64,000 nucleotides of DNA, taken from positions 142,922,961 to 142,986,960 of the forward strand of contig OZ038382.1 in NCBI GenBank assembly GCA_964036045.1, given 5' to 3'. Below are positions 55,601 through 64,000 of this stretch, one piece after another. The notes below the pieces were generated by a model. It saw nothing but the letters and a program-made list of their open reading frames with translations. It had not been told where the DNA came from and made no database searches. This DNA is from Eutreptiella sp. 'Long Island Sound 2002' (lineage: Eukaryota; Euglenozoa; Euglenophyceae; Eutreptiales; Eutreptiaceae). The stretch's first letter is position 1, and the number at the start of each line of letters is the position of its first letter. Both the position numbers and the translations under genes were made by a program.

Positions 55601-57620
55601 CGTCACACGGCGGGGCAGTGGCCCCTGTAACTCCTTCAACACATTGCCACAGTGCCTCAGGGTAGTGAGCAGTGGAATTCCTGCGGAACACTAACAAACT
55701 GACTGGGGGAAGCAGGTAGCAGCACACCTGCAATAGGCTACCACACTGGATGGGGGCAGTGGGCAACGGCACTCTTGCAATACACCGCGATGCTGCTTGG
55801 CGGGCCGTGGGCACGGGAGCTGATTGCAATGCACTCCCACACTTGGTCGGGGGAGTGGGCAGGAAAACTAGTACACATCGTTGTTGCAGTGCCTAGGAGC
55901 ATCGGGTAGTGCTTCTTCTTTTGCACACCGCCATAGGGCCGTGGGGGGGGGGGGGTAGTGGGCAGTGGAAATCCTGCATTGCACCGCCACAATGCCTACA
56001 AGCAGCTAGCCGTGTAATTCATCCCCTGCAACGTCACATGGCATGTCGGCAATGAGCATTGGAACTCTTGCCAACCTCTGCCGCACTGCCTAGGGGCAGT
56101 GGACAATGCAACTCTTGGTCTACAATGCCACGTTGCCTGGAGGTTGATGGCAGCACGATTGCTCCAATACACCGCCACACGGCATTGGAACTACTGCAAT
56201 ACACAATGTTACACTATCACGTGGCACTGGGCAGTGGCACTCCTAGTGCATATTGTGCCACTGCCCGGGGGTAGTGGGCAGTGGAAAACTTGTACTACAA
56301 TTTCGTAGTCCCTGGGAGTAGTGGGCGATGGAACTTTTGGTGTACAATGCCGCAATGCGTGGACACTGTGGGTAGTGGAACTCCCACAATTCACCGTCAC
56401 ACGGCGTGGGAGCAGTTGGCGAGAACTCCTGCATTACACCGTCGCATTGCCTAGGGGCAATGGGCAGTGGAACTATTGGTGCACATTGTCACAGTTCCTA
56501 GCGGCAGCGGGCAACGGCACTCCTAGAAAACATTGCCACATTGCTTGGGAGCAGTGGGCAGTGGAACTCCTGCAACACAATATGGCACTGCCCAGAGGAG
56601 GTGTGCATTGGAACTCCTAGTGCAAAGTGCCACACTGTGTAGGGGCAGAGGGCGGCGGACCTCCTGCTATTCACTGCCACACCTCCCGGGGGTGCTAGGC
56701 AGCGGGACTCTTGCAAAATGTGGCCACAATGCCTCAAAGTTGTGCCACCTAGCAATGTTGTATTACATCCTCGCATTGCCTGGGGGCGGTGGAAAACGGA
56801 ATTCATGTACCTCAATACTACATTGCCTGTGTGAGTGGACAGTGGTCGTCCTGCTGAAGACTGCCACACTACCTTGGAGCAGTGGGCTGTGGAACTCCTG
56901 CAACACAATGATGCATTGTGGGGGGGGGGGGGGGGAGCAACGTAACTCTTGCAACACACCGCCGCACTGCTTTGGAGTCAATGGGCAATGGAACTCCTGA
57001 AAAACACCGCCGCATTGCCTGGGGGCAGAGGACATAGGAACTCTTGCAAGACGTTGCCGCACTACCTTGAGGCAAGGGGCAGTAGCACTTTTGCAATTCA
57101 ACGCTACACTGCCTCAGCGTAGAGGGTAGTTGAACTCTTGCAGCACACTCCCTCGGGGGCGGGGAGCGGTGAACAATGGAAACCCTGCTGCACACGGCCA
57201 CTTTCATTCCGGAAAGCGGGCTGTGGAGCCCCGGGATTGCACAACAGCACCGCATGAGGGCAGGCGGCAGTGAAAGTCTTGCAGGTAACTACCACACCGC
57301 CCGGGGCACAGGGCGGTGGAACTCGTGCGCGACACTTCAACACTGCTGGCGGGCCGTTGATGGTGGAACTACTGCAATACACTGCCGTAATGCCTTGGGA
57401 CAATGGGCAATGGGAGTATTGCACCACACTGCCGTTCCCCCTAGGGACAATGGGTAGTGGTACCTTGCTGCGTGCTACTACATTGCCGTGGGGCAGCAGG
57501 CAGTGGGAACCTAGAATCAACAATGGCATTACTTGAGGGCATTGGGCAACGGAGCTCCTCCATTACACTGTCACACCGTGGGGGGGCCCTGGGTAGTGGA
57601 ACTCTTGTGGCACACTCACA
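52660..57620. repeat. 47-bp repeat array 3, mainly reverse
   Basis: Nearly 5 kb of the 47-bp family, read here as GGCAGTGGGCAGTGGAACTC then CTGCAACACACCGCCGCACTGCCT. Mostly reverse orientation relative to 49.3-50.3 kb, with a forward island at about 55310-55510. Contains G15 near 56924-56938. Open frames of 100-180 codons here cycle with the repeat (141 bp, 47 residues) and are not called. Confidence 0.9.
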
Positions 57621-57635
57621 CACTGCATCGGGGGA

Positions 57636-60460
57636 GGCATGGGTTGTCTGCATGCGGAGGCATGGGGTTTGTGGAGGCGCATGTGCGGGCTGTGTGCCCG
57701 CGGAGGGCATGGGGTGTGTGCAGGGAGAGGCGTGGGGTTTGTGTAGGCGGAGGAATGCGGTGTATGGGCAGGCAGAGGCGTGGGGTGTGAGGAGGCGGAG
57801 GCCTGGCCGGTGTGGAGGCAACGTCTGGGGTGTGCACACGGGGAGGGGTGGGTTATATGCACGTGCACGCCTTGCGTTTGTAGGCGCAAGCACGGGCAGT
57901 GTGAAGGGGGAGGCGTGGGGTGTGTGTAGGTGGAGGCATGGGCTGTGTGAGAGCGGAGGCGTGGGGTGTGTGTAGGAGGAGGCATTGGCCGTGTGGGTTC
58001 AGAGCATTGGGTTTGTGGAGGCGGAGCCGTGGGATGCATGCTAGCAGAGTGCTGGGGTGTGTGTAGGCGGAGGAGCGGGGTGTGTGCAAGCGGAGGGGCT
58101 GGGTATGCGCGGCCGCAAATAAGGAACGTTTGCATGCGGAGGCGTGGGTGTGTGTAGGGGAATGCGTGGGGTGTGTGTAGGCGAAAGTGTGGGGGTTGGG
58201 GCAGGCAGAGCGCGGAGTGTGTGCAGGCGGAGGCATGGGGTTTGTGTATGCGGAGGAGTGGGGAGTGTAGATACACAGGGGCTAGGTGTCGGCAGGCGGA
58301 GGTCTGGGGTATGTGAAGGCGCACGTGTGGGGTGTGTGCGGGCAGAGGCATGGAGGGTGTGTGCTGGCAGAGGTGTTGGCTGTATGTAGGCGGAAGCGTG
58401 GAGTGCGTGCCTGCAGCGGCATGGGGTGTGTGTAGGTGGAGGCGTCGAGTGTGTGCAGACGCAAGGGCTAGGTGTGTGCAAGTGGAGGTGACAACCTGTG
58501 CAAGGGGAGGCGTTAGGTGTGAAGGCGCACACGTGGGGAGTGTTTAGGCGGAGGTGTGGGGTGTGTGCAAGCGGGAATGTGGGGTGTGTGCAGGCGGAGG
58601 CGCACGGTGTGTGCAAGCGGACATGTGAGGTTTTGTGCAGGCTGTGGTGTGGGTTGTGTGCAAGCAGAGCCCTGGGGTGTATGCACGGGGAGCCGTTGGT
58701 TGGGTATAGGGTGGTTGGGGTGCGTGTAGGCGGAAGCAAGGAGATTGTGCATGCCGACACGTGGAGTGCGTAGAGGCGGAGGCGTGGTGTGTGTGCAGGC
58801 TGAGGCGCCGGGTGTGTGCAAACGGAGGGGCTAGGTGTGTGCAACTGTAGTTGACACCCTGTGAAGGCGGGGGCGTGGGGTGTCAAGGTGCACACCTGGG
58901 GAGTAGGCTGGCGGAAGCGTGGGGTGTGTGCAGGCCCAAGCATGAAGTGTGTGCAGACAGAGGCGTAGGGTGTGTGCAGGCACATGCGTGGTGTGTGTGT
59001 GCAGGCGAAGGCTGGAATGAGTGTAGGCGAAAGTGTGGAGTATGTGGAGGTGGACGCGTGAAATGTGTGGAAGCGGAGACGTGGGGTGTGTGAAAGCGGG
59101 AAGCATGAGCTGTGCACATGGAGGCATCGCCTTTTTGAAGGCGGAGGTGTTTCGTATGAACAGGCGGAGGAGGGTGTGCGTAGGCGGAGGAATGAGGTGT
59201 GTGCGGGCGGAGGCGTGGGGGTTGTGCAGGCTGAGGCGTGGGGGATGTGCGAGCGGAGGCAAGGGATGCAGGTAGGCGACAGCACGGGCTGCGGGCAAGC
59301 AAAGGTGCGGGGTGTGCGCAGGCGGAGGCGGAGGCGGAGGTATGGAGTAGTTGCAGGCAGAGGTGTAGGGTGTGTGTAGCTGGAGGCGTGGTGTGTGTTA
59401 AGGTGGAAGCATCGGCGTGTGCAGGCAGGGGCGTTGGGTGTGTGCAGGCGGAGGTGTGGGCCGTGTGCAGGCGGAGGCGTGAGGTGTGAGCAAGCGGAAG
59501 CGTGGAGTGTGTGCACGCACATTCGTGGGTTGTGTGCAGGGGAAGGCATCGGCTGTGTGTAGGCGAATGCGTGGGGTGTTGGCAAGCGTTGGCGTGGAGT
59601 ATGTGCAGGCACAGATGTTGGTTGGGTCTGGGTGCCAGCGTTGTGGGAGTGTAGGCGAAGGCGTGTAGTGTGAGTAAGGGGAGGCATAGTGTTTGCGCAA
59701 GCGGAGGGATGGAGTGGGTGCAAGCGGAAGCGTGGGCCGTATGCACGCAAAGGCAGGGGACGTGTGCAAGCACAAGCGCGGGATGTGCGCAGCCGGAGGC
59801 GTTGGGTGCGTGCAGGTAGAGGAGTGGGGTGTGTGCAGGCAGAGACGTGGGGTGTGTGCAGGTGGAGGCATGTGTGTGTGTGCGGGCGGAGGCGTTGGGT
59901 GTGTGCAGGCGGAAGCGTTGGGTGTTTGCGGGTGGACGCGTGGAGTGTTTGCACACGGAGGGATGCGGTACGTGGAGACCGAGGCGCGGGGTGTGTACAT
60001 TCAGGGGCAGGGAGTGCGTGCATGTAGGGGCGTTGGGTGTGTGCAGGCAGAGGAGTGGGGTGTGTGCAGGCGGAGGCATGGGGTCTGTGCAGGTGGAGGC
60101 ATGTGTGTATGCGGGTCCAGGAGCGGGGTGTATGCAGGCGGAAGCGTTGGGTGTGTGCGGGTGGAGGCATGGAGTGTTTGCACACGGAGGCATGGGGTAT
60201 GTGGAGATCGAGGCATGGGGTGTGTGCAGCCAGAGGCGAGGAGTGTGTGTAGGCGCGGGCCTGGGGTGTGTGAGGGCAGAGGCGTGGGGTGTGTGCGGGC
60301 ACAATTGTGACTTGTGTGCAACCAGAGGCGTGGGGTGTGTGCATGCACAGGCGTGGGGTGTATGCAGGGTCAGGCAAGGGCAGTGTGCAGGCAGAGGGGT
60401 GGGGTGTGTGCAGCCCGAGGCATGGCGTGTGTGTAGGCGGAGGCGTGGGGGGTGGCAGCA
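57636..60460 (+). repeat. 23-bp minisatellite array 2
   Basis: About 2.8 kb of the same unit and orientation as array 1, somewhat more diverged. A higher-order step of about 230 bp (10 units) is visible: GGTGGAGGCATGTGTGT at 59861 recurs at 60092, with shared variants on both sides. The minus strand stays open for 839 codons in one frame for the reason given for array 1. Confidence 0.93.
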
Positions 60461-60462
60461 TC

Positions 60463-61137
60463 ATAACCTCCAACTTCGGGATCAAAGGCATGGGGACCCC
60501 GAGAAGGCACTTCACGGACTCCATGCCCATCATTTCCATTGACGGGATATGGTGTGCCATAATGTGGAATCGTAATTAGGCGTCGCATGTTTATAAGGTC
60601 ACTGTTCCCGTTGATACATTGGCAACATTATAGGGGTGTACCCTAGGGCCCCGGAACATCGGCTAATGTTTTAATTTGGGTTGGGTTTGGACCCCCTCTT
60701 ACCCGAGGCGATTGTGGGGGAAAATTAATATGGATACATCACCCCTGCGTTCTCCGGGTCCCCCATGGTGGGGAGAAATCAATATGGCTACATCACCCCT
60801 GCCTTCTTGGGTCCCCATGGTGGGCAGAAATCAACCTAGTAAGGAGTGGATGTGGTGGAAAAGAGCAGAAAATGGGTGAAAATGGGTGAAAATGGGTGTG
60901 AATCCAAAGACACCATATCCCCCATGTGAAAGAAGCATCAAAATACCCGTTTTCAAACAACAATAATGCCCATACATCACAAAGTATGGGGTTCTAGGAC
61001 AGCTAGAGGCCCAAATAGTTGCACCGAGCGCCCAATGCACTTAGTGCACTTAATGCACCCGCGAAAGATTCACTGGTGGGGCACAGGTCAAAAAAAGATG
61101 CCCGGCGCGCGCCCTGCACGCCAATGCTCCCAATGGG
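60463..61137. repeat. Dispersed 0.6-kb unit, copy A (with internal inversion)
   Basis: Related to copies at 62785-63395 and 63570-64000. 60463-60486 is forward (CCTCCAACTTCGGGATCAAA). 60487-60710 is the reverse complement of 62818-63036 in copy B. 60711-61137 is forward again, with about one extra 53-bp tandem unit (AATCAATATGGCTACATCAC type). The left inversion edge joins CAAAGGCATGGGGACC and the right joins CCCGAGGCGATTGTG. Confidence 0.85.
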
Positions 61138-62340
61138 TGTGTGTAGGCGGTGTCTGGGCGTGGGACGTGTGCAGGCATAGGTGCGGGGTGTGTCCAAGCA
61201 GAGGCGTGGGCTTTGTGTAGGCGCAAGCATGGGGTGTGTGCACTTGGAGCTGTGGGGTTTGTGCGGGCGGAGGCGTGGTCCGTGTGCCGGCGGAGGCTTG
61301 GAGTATGTGCAGGCGGATACGTTGGGTGTGTATAGGTGTGGGGCATGTGCAGACGGAGGTGTGGGGTGTGTGTAGGCGGAGGCACGCGGTGTGTGCAAAT
61401 GGAGGCGTAGGCCGTGTGCAAGCGGACGCATGGGGTGCGTGTAGGCGGAGGCGTGGGGTGTGTGCACGTGGAGGAGTGGGGTATGTGCAGCCCGAGGCGT
61501 GGGGTGCGTGGAGGTGTGGGGTGTGTGCGGGCGGAGGAATGGGGTATGTGGGGGCAGAGGGGTGGGCTGTGTGGAGGCGGAGGCGTGGGGTGTGTGTAGG
61601 CTGTGGTGTGGTGTATGTACATCCGGAGGCGTGCGATGTGTGTAGGCGGAGGCGTGGGGTGTGTGTGGGCGGAGTAATGGGGTTTGTGCAAGCAACGGCG
61701 TGTGGTGCATGCGGGCGAACGCGTTGGTTTTGTGTAGGCGGAGGATTGGGTGGTGTGCAGGGGTGGTGTTGGTTTGGGTGCAGGCAAGCGCTTTGGGTGT
61801 CTATACAAGCATAAGCGTAGGGTGTGTGCTCGTACAAGCGCGGAGTATGTGCAGGCACGGGCGTGGGGTATGTGGAGGCGTACGGTGTGCAGAGCTGGAG
61901 CCGCGGGGTGTGTGCACATGGAGGGGTGCACTGTTTGTAGGCGGAGACCCGGGGTGTGTGCAAGTGGAGGCGTAGGCCGTTTGCATGCGGAGGCATGGGG
62001 CTTGTGTAGGCGGGGGCTTGCACTGTGTGCAGGTGGAGGCATGGGCTGTGGGCAGGCAAAAAGGTGGGCCGTGTGCAAGCGGAGGCGTGGGGTGTGTGCA
62101 GGCAGGGCCAGAGTGTGTGCAGGCGCTGATGTGAGGTGTGTGCAAGCGAAGGGGTGAACCCTGTGGAGGAGGAGGCGTGGGGTGTGTGAGGGCAGAGGTG
62201 TGGGGCGTTTGGGGGCACAAGGGTGGGGTGTGTGCTGGCGGAGTCATGGGGTGTGTGTAGGCCGAGGCGTGGGGTACGTGCAAGCATAGGTGTGGTCCGT
62301 GTGCAAGCTTAAGTGTTGGGTATGTGCAGGGGTGCGTTGG
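61138..62340 (+). repeat. 23-bp minisatellite array 3
   Basis: About 1.2 kb, same unit and orientation as arrays 1 and 2, lying directly after copy A of the dispersed unit at the word AATGCTCCCAATGGGTGTG. Confidence 0.93.
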
Positions 62341-62784
62341 GGGCATTCGTGTTTTAGCGTCCACTGCAATCTGTACAGAGGTCCGGGGGCGGAGAGCTGG
62401 GACGAGTCGAGTTCAGGCACCCGTGTTCTCCCCTATAGGCCCCCCGCGTCAGCCTGCACGGGAGGCGGAAGGGACGCAGCACATGGGACAAGGTCTCTTC
62501 CGTGCTTGGCCAGCCATGCCGCCGCCGCTACGGCAATGTGGTCAAGGTATGCGTTGGGGGGGAATGTTTGCCCGGCGCGCTACTTTTCCATTTACTATCC
62601 CAACTTCAGGCCCAGATTTACCCCCTCATGCAGAACCCCCCCAAGTTGACGAAGTTGGACTGCACACCTCCCCTGCAAAGCACGTTGCATACTCAGGCAA
62701 TAGCTCTGAATTGGAAAACTCCAAATGTGCCATTCTTTCTTCCAACGAATGGCACAAAGACATGAGTCCGGCCTTAGAGGCGGC
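62341..62784. repeat. Dispersed sequence before copy B, includes relative of 29783-29915
   Basis: 62556-62700 is related to 29783-29915. The remainder (62341-62555) has no partner in the window. No gene supported. Confidence 0.5.
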
Positions 62785-63395
62785 ATCATGGCCTCCAACT
62801 TCGAAATCAAAACAATCAACTCGGGTAGGAGGGGGTCCATACCCATCCCAAATTAAAACATTAGCCGATGTTCCGGGGCCCAAGGGTACATCCATATAAT
62901 GATGCCAACATATCAACGGCAACGGTCACCTTATAAACATGCGACACATACTTAGGATTCCACATTATGGCACTCCATATCCCGCCAATGGAACTGATGG
63001 GCATAGAGTCTGTGAAATGCCTTGTTGGGGTCCACATGGTGGGGAGGAATCAATATGGCTACATCACCCCCGCCTTCTCGGGGTCCCCATGGTGGGGAGA
63101 AATCAACCTAGTAAGGAATGGATCTCTTGGAAACGAGCAGAAAATGGATGAAAATGGGTGAAACTGGTGTGAATCCAAAGATTCCATATTACACGTGTGA
63201 AAGGACCATCAAAATAATTGTTTTCAAACAACAATAATGCCCATGTTATCACAAAGTGTGGGGTTCTAGGACAGCTAGAGGTCCAAATTGTTGCCCTGCG
63301 CGCCCAATGCACTTAGTGCACCCCCTAAGGAGTCACTAGTGGGGCACAGGTCAAAAAAGATGCCTGGCGCGCGCCCGGCGCGCTAATGCTCCCCA
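62785..63395. repeat. Dispersed 0.6-kb unit, copy B
   Basis: Colinear reference copy. Phrases shared with copies A and C include CATGCGACACATACTTAGGA, GTGGGGAGAAATCAACCTAG, AACAACAATAATGCCCAT and CTAGGACAGCTAGAGG. It ends at GCTCCCCATGGGCGTGTG, where the minisatellite starts. Confidence 0.9.
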
Positions 63396-63569
63396 TGGGC
63401 GTGTGTAGGCGGAGGCGTCGGGCGTGTGCAGGCGGAGGCGCGGGGTGTGTCGAGGCAGAGACGTGGCCTTTGTGCAGGCGGAGGCATGGGGTGTGTGTAC
63501 TTGCAGGATTGGGGTTTGTGCGGGCGGAAGGGTGGGCCGTGCGTCCGCGGAAAGGTAGGCTGTGTGTAC
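63396..63569 (+). repeat. 23-bp minisatellite array 4, short
   Basis: About seven units, same orientation as the larger arrays, inserted between copies B and C of the dispersed unit. Confidence 0.88.
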
Positions 63570-64000
63570 GAGGGGGTCCAGACCCATCCCAAATTAAAAC
63601 ACCAGCCGATGTTCCACGGCCCAAGGGTACATCCATATAATGTTGCCAGCGTATCAACGGCAACAGTCACCTTATAAACATGCGACACATACTTAGGATT
63701 CCACATTATGGCACTCCATATCCCGCCAATGGAACTGATGGGCATGGAGTCTGTAAAATGCCTTGTTGGGGTCCACATGGTGGGGAGAAATCAATATGGC
63801 TACATCACCCTTGCCTTCTTGGGTCCCCATGGTGGGGAGAAATCAACCTAGTAAGGAGTGGATGTGGTGGAAACGAGCAGAAAATGGATGAAAATGGGTG
63901 AAGGTGGGTGTGAATCCAAAGATTCCTTACCCCCGGGTGAAAGAAGCATCAAAAAACCCGTTTTCAAACAACAATAATGCCCATATTATCACAGGGTATT
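63570..64000. repeat. Dispersed 0.6-kb unit, copy C, cut by window end
   Basis: Closely matches copy B from GGGGGTCCAGACCCATCCC onward, colinear and without the inversion of copy A. Runs off the window. Confidence 0.9.

Noticed and set aside
52660-57620. Numerous + frames of 100-180 codons with similar Gly/Trp/Thr/Leu content
   Set aside because: Their similarity comes from the 47-bp repeat (47-residue cycle), not from a gene family.
58041-60560. Minus-strand open frame of 839 codons and several long + frames
   Set aside because: Same cause as above, in minisatellite array 2.

Overview
This is repeat-dominated nuclear DNA from a eukaryote. The evidence is two Ty3/gypsy-type retrotransposons, an LTR element without pol, short terminal-inverted-repeat elements, tRNA-derived SINE-like sequences, an APE-type LINE remnant, microsatellites and several kilobases of minisatellite. 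No cellular host gene, rRNA or functional tRNA could be supported. The species cannot be named; a large GC-rich protist or algal genome would fit, but that is inference.

Layout. (1) 1-3962, + strand: a Ty3/gypsy pol of the chromovirus type (RT, RNase H, integrase, chromodomain), open at the window edge. (2) 3963-6489: AT-richer DNA with two strong hairpins. (3) 6490-19685, - strand: a second gypsy element of a different lineage (gag with zinc knuckle, protease, RT, RNase H, integrase). Two other elements sit inside its polyprotein: a 3343-bp TIR element loaded with CCTGTCGC octamers (9556-12898) and a 2624-bp LTR element without pol (13534-16157). Removing each with one target-site copy restores a single reading frame of 1551 codons including the stop. 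(4) 19.7-35.6 kb: low-gene DNA with SINE-like sequences, a decayed unrecognised coding region (22.5-24.4 kb, - strand), a 520-bp hAT-like MITE with 8-bp target duplications, and microsatellites.

(5) 35.6-64 kb: a satellite landscape made of two minisatellite families, one of 23 bp (G-rich + strand) and one of about 47 bp that repeatedly switches orientation. They surround a LINE remnant (about 41.7-47.5 kb, + strand). At the right end a dispersed unit of about 0.6 kb occurs three times, separated by 23-bp arrays, and one copy carries an internal inversion. Very long open frames in this half come from stop-free repeat units and are not annotated as genes.

Most confident calls are the two gypsy pol regions, the two nested insertions with their target duplications, the hAT-like MITE and the two minisatellite families. 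LINE, SINE and decayed-gene calls rest on motif reading by eye.
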